DNA of 64,000 nucleotides from Hylemonella gracilis (lineage in GTDB: Bacteria; Pseudomonadota; Gammaproteobacteria; Burkholderiales; Burkholderiaceae_C), in NCBI RefSeq assembly GCF_004328645.1, contig NZ_CP031395.1:1-64000 (forward strand). The letters are read 5' to 3'. The notes under the pieces were generated by a model. The model was not told where the DNA came from and searched no databases. It was given only the letters and a program-made list of their open reading frames with translations. Of the stretch, positions 36,821 to 44,515 are shown piece by piece (the first letter of the stretch is position 1; the number at the start of each line of letters is the position of its first letter). Both the position numbers and the translations under genes were made by a program.

Positions 36821-37282
36821 TCAGGCGCATGCGCCGCGGTCATCGAAACACTGTTTGATCTGCCACGGTGTTTCGCTGCGTTGCAGCGCGCCGCGGAAAG
36901 CGCGATGGGAGAACAGGGACGCGGCCTGGGCCAGCATGTCAAGATGCATCTGCGCCGCCGGGCTGGGGACCAGCAGCACGAGCACATCCGAAACGGGTTG
37001 CCCATCCGGCGCATCGAAAGCCAGCGGCGAAGCCGGCCGGATGTAGAGGGCGAGAATCCGGTCCAGATCCTTCACCCTGGCATGGGGAATGGCGACGCCC
37101 TCCCCGATGGCGGTCGAACCGGCCCGTTCCCGTCGCAGGAGCGCGGAGGCCACGTTCTCCGCCGGCAGCCCATGCATGCGCTCGACATGCCGGCTGATCT
37201 CCATCAGCAGGTTCAGCTTGGTCTGCGTCCGCAAGCCGAGGAGAATGTCCCCGGTTTGCAGACAGTCCCCCAGGGGGTTCAT
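36821..37282 (-). CDS. PTS IIA-type (PtsN-like) regulatory protein embedded in the kdp operon
   Basis: A 153-residue type-2 PTS EIIA domain. The phosphorylation site is visible in GSTAIGEGVAIPHARV, preceded by ENVASALLRRERAG and followed by LVLLVPSPAAQMHLDMLAQAASLFSHRAFR, as in the PtsN/fructose IIA family. There is no attached EIIB or EIIC. Its start forms TGATATG with the kdpC stop, a one-base gap that indicates translational coupling, and kdpD begins 9 bases after it. Known biology: dephosphorylated IIA(Ntr) stimulates KdpD kinase in E. coli. A dedicated paralogue in the operon therefore likely tunes KdpD (inference). Confidence 0.88.
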   Translation of the reverse strand: MNPLGDCLQTGDILLGLRTQTKLNLLMEISRHVERMHGLPAENVASALLRRERAGSTAIGEGVAIPHARVKDLDRILALYIRPASPLAFDAPDGQPVSDVLVLLVPSPAAQMHLDMLAQAASLFSHRAFRGALQRSETPWQIKQCFDDRGACA

Positions 37283-37283
37283 A

Positions 37284-37895
37284 TCACTGAACGCCTGACG
37301 GCTTGTGCACCCCGGATGCGGATGCCGGGAAGGCATCGAGCGCCAGATTCAGCTCCAGCACGTTGACACGCGGCTGGCCGAACAGACCGAACTGCGGGCC
37401 TTCGGTGTGCAAGGCAACCAGTCCGGCTACCTTCGCCGCATCCCAACCCCGCGCCTGCGCGACCCGCGCGATCTGGATGCGTGCGCCCTCCGGACTGATG
37501 TGCGGGTCGATGCCGCCGCCAGACTGGGTGAGCAGGTCACCCGGCACGGCCTCGGGCGCGATGCCTTCGCGCGCGGCCACGGCGGCACGGGTCTGCTCGA
37601 TGCGCTGGCGCAGATCGGGATTGCTGCGCGCCTGGTTGCTGCCGGCCAGCGCCATCAGGTCGTAGTTGGCCGACGAGGGTCGCGGCTGGAAGTAACGCTT
37701 GTCGGCAAAGGGTTGCGCCACCAGGGCAGAGCCGACGACCTTGCCATCGCGTTCGATCAGGCTGCCGGCGGCCGTCCGCGGAAACAGCAGACCACCCAGG
37801 CCCGTCGCGGCCAGGGAATAGAACAGGCCCAACAGCAGCAACGACACCAGGGCCAGGCCCAGTGATGCCCGCAGGGAAGAATACGTGGTTTTCAT
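37284..37895 (-). CDS. kdpC: Potassium-transporting ATPase subunit KdpC
   Basis: KdpC is the single-span periplasmic subunit that raises nucleotide affinity of the KdpFABC pump. Residues about 10-32 form the membrane helix. LIERDGKVVGSALVAQPFADKRYFQPRPSSANYD and the C-terminal DLLTQSGGGIDPHISPEGARIQIARVAQARG and HTEGPQFGLFGQPRVNVLELNLAL are family hallmarks. The length is 203 residues. It follows kdpB by 37 bases and is coupled to the IIA gene. Confidence 0.96.
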   Translation of the reverse strand: MKTTYSSLRASLGLALVSLLLLGLFYSLAATGLGGLLFPRTAAGSLIERDGKVVGSALVAQPFADKRYFQPRPSSANYDLMALAGSNQARSNPDLRQRIEQTRAAVAAREGIAPEAVPGDLLTQSGGGIDPHISPEGARIQIARVAQARGWDAAKVAGLVALHTEGPQFGLFGQPRVNVLELNLALDAFPASASGVHKPSGVQ

Positions 37896-37932
37896 GATGA
37901 GACCTCGTGATGTTTGGATGAGGCTGCAGACT

Positions 37933-40005
37933 TCAGACGCCGACCGTCGCGGCCAGCACCATGTCGATCAGCTTGATCGCCGGGAAAGGCAGGAGCACGC
38001 CGCCCAGGCCATAGACCAGCATGTTGCGACGCAGCAGCGCGGTGGCGCCCATGGGGCGGAAGCGCACGCCCCGCAAGGCCAGCGGAATCAGCAGGGGAAT
38101 GATGAGGGCGTTGAAGACCAGCGCCGCGATCACCGCGTTGGCCGGGCTGGACAGCTGCATCACGTTCAGCGCCGCCATCGAAGGAATCGCCCCCGCGAAC
38201 AAGGCCGGCAGGATGGCGAAGTACTTGGACACGTCATTGGCCAGCGAGAAGGTGGTCAGCGCGCCACGCGTGATGAGCTGCTGCTTGCCCACCTCCACCA
38301 CCTGCAGCAGCTTGGCGGGGTCCGAGTCCAGGTCGACCATGTTGCCAGCCTCCTTGGCGGCCTGCGTGCCGGAGTTCATCGCCAGGCCCACGTCGGCCTG
38401 GGCCAGCGCAGGCGCGTCGTTGCTGCCGTCCCCCACCATGGCCACCAGGCGGCCGCCGGCCTGTTCGGCACGGATACGCGCCAGCTTGTCTTCGGGCCGG
38501 GCCTCGGCGATGTAGTCATCCACTCCGGCCTCGGCGGCGATGGCGGCGGCGGTCAGCGGGTTGTCGCCGGTGATCATCACCGTGCGGATGCCCATGGCGC
38601 GCAGTTGGGCGAACTTCTCCTTGATGCCATGCTTGACCACGTCGGCCAGCTCCACCACGCCCAGCACGTGGCGACCTTCGGCGATGACCAGGGGCGTGGC
38701 GCCCTTGCGAGCGACCTGCTCGACGCGGGCCTGCAGTTCCACCGGCACGCTGCCACCCACCTCGTGCACGCGGTGCACGATGGCATCCATGGCGCCCTTG
38801 CGGATCGAGCGGCCATCGGGCAGGTCCACGCCCGACATGCGGGTCGAAGCGCTGAAGGCGATGAAACGCGCGCCCACCGGTTCTTCCAGGGGCGCGGGCG
38901 TACCGTCACGGTTGACGCGACGCGCCAGTTTGACGATGGACTTGCCCTCGGGCGTCGGGTCGGCCAACGAAGCCAGCAAGGCGGCTTCGCGCAAGGCGGA
39001 CAGATCCACGCCGGCCAGCGCATGCAGCACCGTGGCTTGGCGGTCGCCGTGGGTGATGGTGCCGGTCTTGTCCAGCAGCAGCACGTCCACATCGCCCGCC
39101 GCCTCCACGGCCTTGCCGGACTTGGCCAGCACATTGGCCGCCAGCGCGCGGTTCATGCCCGCGATGCCGATGGCGGGCAGCAGGCCGCCGATGGTGGTTG
39201 GGATCAGGCAGACCAAGAGCGCGACCAGCAACAGCGGGTCGAGCGTCACCCCGACAAAGGACGCGATGAAGGGCAGGCTGAGGACCACAATCAGGAAGGT
39301 CGCGGTCATGGTCAACAACAGCAGACCGAGCGCCACTTCGTTCGGCGTCTTCTGCCGGTTCGCGCCCTCGACCAGGGCGATCATGCGGTCGAGGAAGCTG
39401 TGCCCTGGCAAGGCCGTGACACGCACCACAATTTCGTCGGACAGCACCTTGGTGCCGCCGATCACGCCGGAGCGATCGGTGCCCGCCTCGCGCAGCACGG
39501 GCGCCGATTCGCCTGTCACCGCTGATTCATTGAGGGTGGCCAGGCCGTGCACGATCTCGCCATCGGCGGGAACAATCTCACCCGCGGAGACGACGATCAG
39601 ATCGTTCGTCGCCAGTTCCGCCGCCGGAATGCTCTGCGCGCGGTGGATGGTGTCCATACGGTCCACACGGCGTGCCACCAGCCCCTTGCGCACGCGACGC
39701 AGCGAGGCGGCCTGGCCACGCCCGCGCGCCTCGGCCACGGCCTCGGCGAAATTGGCGAACAGCACGGTGACCAGAAGCAGCGCCGTCACAGCCCAACCCA
39801 TGCCTGCGGGCGTCGCCCCCAGCAGGGTCAGCACCGCGCACCAGAGCGTGCCAAACCAGACCACGGCCATCACCGGGTTCTTGAAGGCGTGTTGTGGCGC
39901 GAGCTTGACGAAGGAAGCCCGCAGCGCGGCCTTGAACCCGGCGGCATCCAGCAGCGCGACTGGGCGGCCTGGAGCGGTCGCGGGAAACATTGTCTTGACG
40001 TTCAT
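37933..40005 (-). CDS. kdpB: Potassium-transporting ATPase ATP-binding subunit KdpB
   Basis: The P-type ATPase subunit that hydrolyses ATP to drive K+ uptake. In the 690-residue product the phosphorylated aspartate is in LLLDKTGTITHGDR, the actuator loop is NESAVTGESAPV, the nucleotide domain has MSGVDLPDGRSIRKGA and ITGDNPLTAAAIA, and the hinge is AMVGDGSNDAPALAQADVG. The chosen start MNVKTMFPATAPG at 40005 follows a GGAG site. An upstream in-phase codon at 40047 is less likely. It is 31 bases after kdpA. Confidence 0.97.
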   Translation of the reverse strand: MNVKTMFPATAPGRPVALLDAAGFKAALRASFVKLAPQHAFKNPVMAVVWFGTLWCAVLTLLGATPAGMGWAVTALLLVTVLFANFAEAVAEARGRGQAASLRRVRKGLVARRVDRMDTIHRAQSIPAAELATNDLIVVSAGEIVPADGEIVHGLATLNESAVTGESAPVLREAGTDRSGVIGGTKVLSDEIVVRVTALPGHSFLDRMIALVEGANRQKTPNEVALGLLLLTMTATFLIVVLSLPFIASFVGVTLDPLLLVALLVCLIPTTIGGLLPAIGIAGMNRALAANVLAKSGKAVEAAGDVDVLLLDKTGTITHGDRQATVLHALAGVDLSALREAALLASLADPTPEGKSIVKLARRVNRDGTPAPLEEPVGARFIAFSASTRMSGVDLPDGRSIRKGAMDAIVHRVHEVGGSVPVELQARVEQVARKGATPLVIAEGRHVLGVVELADVVKHGIKEKFAQLRAMGIRTVMITGDNPLTAAAIAAEAGVDDYIAEARPEDKLARIRAEQAGGRLVAMVGDGSNDAPALAQADVGLAMNSGTQAAKEAGNMVDLDSDPAKLLQVVEVGKQQLITRGALTTFSLANDVSKYFAILPALFAGAIPSMAALNVMQLSSPANAVIAALVFNALIIPLLIPLALRGVRFRPMGATALLRRNMLVYGLGGVLLPFPAIKLIDMVLAATVGV

Positions 40006-40036
40006 GATGAAGTTCTCCAAGTGCGTTCCACTGCGT

Positions 40037-41746
40037 TCACCGAGCACCCATCGACAGGTGTTCGGCGACGGGGCCCAGCACCAGCACGGGCATGAACTGG
40101 AGCAGGGTCAGGATCACGATGACCGCGATCAGGGTCAGGGCGAAGGTCGGTGTCTCAATTTGCAGAGTGCCGGCACCCTCGGGCGCGAGGCGTTTGCGGG
40201 CCAGCAAGGCGGCAATCACCAGCGGCAGGATCAAGGCCGGGTAACGGCCCAAAGCCAGCACCGCGGCGCAGCTCAGGTTCCACCAATAGGTGGCGTCACC
40301 CAGTCCCTCGAAGCCGGAGCCGTTGTTGGCAAAGGCCGATGCATATTCATAGAGCACCTGGCTGATGCCGTGGAAAGCCGGGTTGGAATTGCCCGTGATG
40401 GACGGCAGGACCAGCGTGACGGCGGTGAACCCCAGCACCACCAGCGGCTGCAGCAGCACCAGCACGGCCAGCAATTTCACTTCCGGTGCCTCGATCTTGC
40501 GGCCGAACAATTCCGGCGTGCGCCCGGTCATCAGGCCGGCGAGGAACACGCTCAGCAACAGGTAGACCAGGAACTGCTGCAGGCCGCAGCCAATGCCGCC
40601 CCAGATGGCGTTGACCAGCATGTTGCCGAGGGTGACCAGCCCGGTCAGCGGCGCCAGCGAGTCGTGCATGGCATTGACCGAGCCATTGCTGGTCTGTGTG
40701 GTCAACGCGGCCCAGAGGGCGGAGGCATCGGCGCCCAGGCGCACTTCCTTGCCCTCCATCAGCGCGATGTCGGTCGCGGAGGACGAATGCCCTTCAGACC
40801 ACAACGCGAGCCCCGTGGACGCCAGCGACATGAGCAGCATGCACCCGAGCACCAGCGCCGCGAACTTCCTGCGCCCGGTGAAAGCACCCACCATGAAGGC
40901 CACCGACACCGGCAAGAGGATGATGGCCAGCGTCTGTAGCAGGTTGGACAAAGGCGTCGGGTTCTCCAGCGGCACCGCGCTGTTGGGGCCGTACCAGCCG
41001 CCGCCGTTGGTGCCCAGTTGCTTGGCCGCGACCATGGGCGCGACGGGGCCCAGGGGAATCCTCTGTTCCTTCAGGGTCACACTGGCATCCATCGGCGTCG
41101 CCACCGGACCACCCGCCAAGGTGGACGGCACGCCCTGCCAGGCCAACAGCAGCGAAAGCAGCAGGCACAGCGGCAGGAACACCCGCACGGTGGGGCGGAT
41201 CACGTCAGCCCAGTAGTTGCCCAAGTCCAAGGAAACCGCATCTGGCTGGCCCGTGTTCGCCACCCGCGCATTGCGACCGCCAAACAGGCCGCGCAGCGTG
41301 GCCACCACCAGGGCCAGGCCCATCATGGGCGTGATCACTTGCAGGCCGACGACGCCCGTCATCTGTGCCAGGTAGGACAACTGCGCCTGACCCGAGTAGT
41401 GCTGCTGGTTGGTGTTGGTCAGGAAAGAGACCGCGGTGTGCAGCGCCAGATCCCAGCGCATGTTCGGCGCATCGTTCGGGTTCAGCGGCAGCCAGGCCTG
41501 GGTCATGAAGATGCCCATGGCCAGCAGGCCCAGCACGAGGTTGCTGAGCAGGAAGGCGCCGGCATAGGCCTTCCAGCCCATGCCCTGCGCGGGGCCCACG
41601 CCCAGCAGGCGGTAGAGGAGGCGCTCGAACCAGCCGAAGAGCCGGTCACCCCGCATGGGTTCGCCGCGCATCACGGCGGCGAGATAACGTCCCAGCGGCC
41701 AGCCCAGCACGAGGGCCAGCCCCAGGACCGTGACGAATTCGATCAT
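40037..41746 (-). CDS. kdpA: Potassium-transporting ATPase potassium-binding subunit KdpA
   Basis: KdpA is the channel-like subunit with four K+-channel-type repeats. Selectivity-filter segments are visible: SFLTNTNQQHYSG, QLGTNGGGWYGPNS, NAIWGGIGCGLQQ and FANNGSGFEGL. The 569-residue protein starts MIEFVTVLGLALVLGWPLGRY at 41746 after GGAGTTC. It opens the operon kdpABC-IIA-kdpDE. The usual about 30-residue kdpF is not recognisable upstream; the preceding in-phase codons read VLAAFTEQKC and lack a membrane helix. Confidence 0.97.
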   Translation of the reverse strand: MIEFVTVLGLALVLGWPLGRYLAAVMRGEPMRGDRLFGWFERLLYRLLGVGPAQGMGWKAYAGAFLLSNLVLGLLAMGIFMTQAWLPLNPNDAPNMRWDLALHTAVSFLTNTNQQHYSGQAQLSYLAQMTGVVGLQVITPMMGLALVVATLRGLFGGRNARVANTGQPDAVSLDLGNYWADVIRPTVRVFLPLCLLLSLLLAWQGVPSTLAGGPVATPMDASVTLKEQRIPLGPVAPMVAAKQLGTNGGGWYGPNSAVPLENPTPLSNLLQTLAIILLPVSVAFMVGAFTGRRKFAALVLGCMLLMSLASTGLALWSEGHSSSATDIALMEGKEVRLGADASALWAALTTQTSNGSVNAMHDSLAPLTGLVTLGNMLVNAIWGGIGCGLQQFLVYLLLSVFLAGLMTGRTPELFGRKIEAPEVKLLAVLVLLQPLVVLGFTAVTLVLPSITGNSNPAFHGISQVLYEYASAFANNGSGFEGLGDATYWWNLSCAAVLALGRYPALILPLVIAALLARKRLAPEGAGTLQIETPTFALTLIAVIVILTLLQFMPVLVLGPVAEHLSMGAR

Positions 41747-41984
41747 GAAAGAACTCCTGCACTTCTGTTCGGTGAAGGCCGCCAAGACCTCGGCGGCCAT
41801 GCAGAAATTCTCGAAGCCACCCCCGTAAAGTCACCAGCCCCGGCCGGAGCTCAGCGCATAAATTCGGCGTAAATTCGTTGCGCATGCATGCGTGCGTGCC
41901 GTTCGCGCCCGTCTCCAGCGCATGGCGCTGGCGGCGGTTTGCGACGGTTGAGGGCAACTGGCCAGGTTCTGCGACACTTCCCGC

Positions 41985-42857
41985 ATGACGCTCACTTGGC
42001 CCATCGCCGCCGCCGTGCTGTTCGGCGCGCTACTGCACGCGAGTTGGAACGCGCTGGTCAAGTCCAGCCAGGACAAGACGCTGGACACGGCGCTCATCCA
42101 CCTGCTTGGTTCCCTCGTCACCCTGCCCCTGCTGTTCTGGCTGGGTCCGCCGCCACTTGCGGCCTGGCCCTACATCGCGGCCTCGGTGCTGATCCACATC
42201 GGCTACTACATCGCGCTGGCGCGCGCCTACCATCACGGCGACCTGGGCCTGGCCTACCCGCTGATGCGCGGCAGCGCGCCCTTGCTGGTCGCGCTGTGCT
42301 CGGCACTTTTCGTGGGAGAACATCTTTCGCCGTTGGCCTGGGTCGGCGTGCTGGGTGTGTGCTGCGGCGTGCTGGCGCTCGGGCTGTCACGCCACGCGCT
42401 GGACTCGCCCAAGGCCGTGGGCTTCGCGCTGGCCAACGCGGTCATCATCGCCATCTATACCCTGGTCGATGCGCTGGGCGCGCGCACGGCCAGCCAAGGT
42501 GGGGACGGCCTGGGCACGCTGCGCTACGTGGTGATGCTGTTTGCCTTCGACGGCTGGCCCTTTGCCTTGCTGGTGCTGGCACGGCGTGGCAAGGCCGCAT
42601 GGCCCCATGCGCTGTCCTACGCACAGAAACGCTGGCCGGTCGCGCTGGGCGGCGCGCTGGCCTCGCTCGGCTCCTACGGCATCGCGCTCTGGGCCATGAC
42701 GCGCGCGCCCGTGGCCACCGTGGCCGCGCTGCGCGAGACCTCGGTGCTGTTCGCGGCGCTGATCGGTGCCTGGCTGTTGCGCGAGCGCTTCACGCCGCGC
42801 CGCGCCATGGGCACGGCCGTCATCGTCGCGGGCGTGATGGCGCTGCGCCTGGGCTGA
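41985..42857 (+). CDS. EamA/DMT superfamily transporter
   Basis: A 290-residue inner-membrane protein with about ten helices in two EamA repeats. Repeat 1 contains LHASWNALVKSSQDKTLDTALIHL and GDLGLAYPLMRGSAPLLVALCSALFVGEHLSPLAWVGVL; repeat 2 contains APVATVAALRETSVLFAALIGAWLLRERFTPRRAMGTAVIVAG. DMT proteins export metabolites or amino acids, and some related members occur in phosphonate operons. It is divergent from kdpA and stands alone, so no substrate is assigned. Confidence 0.88.
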   Translation: MTLTWPIAAAVLFGALLHASWNALVKSSQDKTLDTALIHLLGSLVTLPLLFWLGPPPLAAWPYIAASVLIHIGYYIALARAYHHGDLGLAYPLMRGSAPLLVALCSALFVGEHLSPLAWVGVLGVCCGVLALGLSRHALDSPKAVGFALANAVIIAIYTLVDALGARTASQGGDGLGTLRYVVMLFAFDGWPFALLVLARRGKAAWPHALSYAQKRWPVALGGALASLGSYGIALWAMTRAPVATVAALRETSVLFAALIGAWLLRERFTPRRAMGTAVIVAGVMALRLG

Positions 42858-42919
42858 GAGTCCACCTGCCTTGACGCAGGTCGGAAAACCGAGCCGCGCG
42901 CCTCAAGCCTAAGGCCTGA

Positions 42920-43741
42920 TCAGGGCGTCAGCACCCGGAAGGTCAAGGTGTAGTTGTAGCCGTACATCGGCGCGGCCGCGCCCTGCGGCGCCGCACCCCG
43001 GTAACGCACCAAGGCCAGGTAGACACCGGGTTGGGTCATCGCGTAGGCGACGCGACCTTGCGCATCGGTCTTGACGCTGGCGCTGGTGTGCTCGCTGCCC
43101 AGGTCCATGGGGGAACGGTAGATGTCCACCGTCTGCCCGGCCAGCGGTTTGCCATCGAACAGCACAGTGAACTCAAATTTCTCGCCCGTGAACAGGTCGT
43201 TCGGATGGGTGACTGGCGCGATTTCCAGGCCCTGCAGGGTCGGCTCCACTGCGCGCTTGTTCGGCGCACCAGCGGTCACGTAGGCCTCGGACACCGAATG
43301 CGACTGGTAATGGGACAGCAGCTTGACGCCCGGCGGCGGGGTTTTGCTCCCATCGCGCGAGATCTCCACCTTGCCGTCCTGCTCCCAGCTGCGAAAGATC
43401 GAACCCAGCCGCACACCCGTGCTCAGGCGATAGGTGCCCTTGGCGCCGGGCAATTTCTGCTCGGCCACGGTGCGTGACTTGAGCTGATGCACCTCGCCGA
43501 AGGGCAGCACGCTGCCATCAGGCGTGGTGATCACGAAGCGCGTGTCGCCAAAGTTCACTTCGGACAGGAAGAATTTTTCGGCATAACCCGCATCCACGCT
43601 CAGAACCGCATCGGGCGCCGGGTCAAAAATCATGGGCAGCAGATAGGGCGTGTGGGCCTGGGCCGCGCCGGCCAGCATCAGGCCCGCGCAGGCCAGGGCG
43701 CGCGAAGCACGGGCGAAAAAGGTGTTGAGAAAACCGCTCAT
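42920..43741 (-). CDS. DUF4198 domain-containing periplasmic protein
   Basis: A 273-residue protein with a signal peptide ending near AGAAQAHTPYLLP. The DUF4198 fold is visible in HTPYLLPMIFDPAPDAVLSVDAGYAEKFF, APVTHPNDLFTGEKFEFTVLFDGKPLAGQTVDIYR and TDAQGRVAYAMTQPGVYLALVRY. Such proteins are usually found beside TonB receptors or metal transporters and are thought to act in metal uptake. It begins two bases after the EF-hand lipoprotein stop (TGACCATG), so the two are cotranscribed and divergent from the TonB receptor. Confidence 0.9.
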   Translation of the reverse strand: MSGFLNTFFARASRALACAGLMLAGAAQAHTPYLLPMIFDPAPDAVLSVDAGYAEKFFLSEVNFGDTRFVITTPDGSVLPFGEVHQLKSRTVAEQKLPGAKGTYRLSTGVRLGSIFRSWEQDGKVEISRDGSKTPPPGVKLLSHYQSHSVSEAYVTAGAPNKRAVEPTLQGLEIAPVTHPNDLFTGEKFEFTVLFDGKPLAGQTVDIYRSPMDLGSEHTSASVKTDAQGRVAYAMTQPGVYLALVRYRGAAPQGAAAPMYGYNYTLTFRVLTP

Positions 43742-43743
43742 GG

Positions 43744-44253
43744 TCAGTTCGCATCCTTCTTCATGTTGTCGGCGGCATTCACCACGCCATCGAGGTTCAC
43801 GTCCCCGGTCTTGAAGGTGCGCTCGGCGACGTCCAGCTCTTCCTCGACGGACAGGCGACCGTCCTTGTTCTTGTCCAGGATGTTGAAACGCACATGCGCC
43901 TGTTTCATCATCTGCTGATACCCCTCGTCCACCTGGCGGCTCTGCGCAGCGTACTGCTGCTTCAGACGCGCCTCGAACTCGGCCACGTACTCGGCCTCGC
44001 TGAGCCAGCCATCCTGGTTGCTGTCGGCCGCCACGTAGCGCTGTTTGCGCAACGTGTCGTATTCCTCGCGCGTGACCAGGCCGTCACGGTTGACGTCATA
44101 ACTGCCCATGAAAGCCGCATAGCCATGCCCTCCTGCGGGGTTGACCGGCCCCAGGGTCTTGTCGGCCGTCGGCTGGGACGGGGCCGCACAAGCCGCCAGC
44201 AGAACGGCCAGGCTGGCCGCGACAAAAACGGGGAGAGGAGCTTTGTGTTTCAT
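43744..44253 (-). CDS. EF-hand domain lipoprotein
   Basis: A 169-residue protein with a lipobox, LAVLLAACAAPS, predicting lipidation at the cysteine near residue 22. Four EF-hand loops are visible: DVNRDGLVTREE, DSNQDGWLSEAE, DKNKDGRLSVEE and a degenerate DVNLDGVVNAAD. It probably binds Ca2+ at the membrane face. It starts at 44253, divergent from the TonB receptor, and is coupled to the DUF4198 gene, suggesting a shared iron-responsive locus. Confidence 0.9.
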   Translation of the reverse strand: MKHKAPLPVFVAASLAVLLAACAAPSQPTADKTLGPVNPAGGHGYAAFMGSYDVNRDGLVTREEYDTLRKQRYVAADSNQDGWLSEAEYVAEFEARLKQQYAAQSRQVDEGYQQMMKQAHVRFNILDKNKDGRLSVEEELDVAERTFKTGDVNLDGVVNAADNMKKDAN

Positions 44254-44411
44254 GAAAACCTCGATCGGGACGAATGAAATGGAATGCCCCAGGCGGCTTC
44301 GCATGCACGTGACCCTGTCCAGACAGGCGAGGCGGCATGCCTGCCATGCCGCCCCGGCGTCATTCGAAGACCTCTGGAACGCCGAAAGCCCATTCTCTCA
44401 TGATTATTAAT

Positions 44412-44436
44412 TGCGAATCATTCTCATTGTTAATAT
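44412..44436 (+). promoter_or_regulatory. Fur box and promoter region of the TonB receptor
   Basis: The AT-rich stretch contains GCGAATCATTCTCATT, a good match to the Fur repeat pattern (ATGATAATCATTATC type) and overlapping a TAATAT -10-like element at 44431-44436. It lies about 80 bases upstream of the TonB receptor start and within the divergent region shared with the EF-hand gene, so iron-Fur repression of one or both is likely. Confidence 0.7.
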
Positions 44437-44515
44437 ACTTTGCAAAGACTTGCATGCCAGACATGCGTGCCGGTCTTGCCACTCTCTCATGCAACTGCCA
44501 AACAGAAGAAAGTCC

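Noticed and set aside
34181..37366. A 1061-codon open frame on the forward strand
   Set aside because: It is antisense to kdpD and the IIA gene; both real genes have complete conserved motifs, and the forward product is His/Gln/Arg-rich shadow sequence typical of high-GC DNA.
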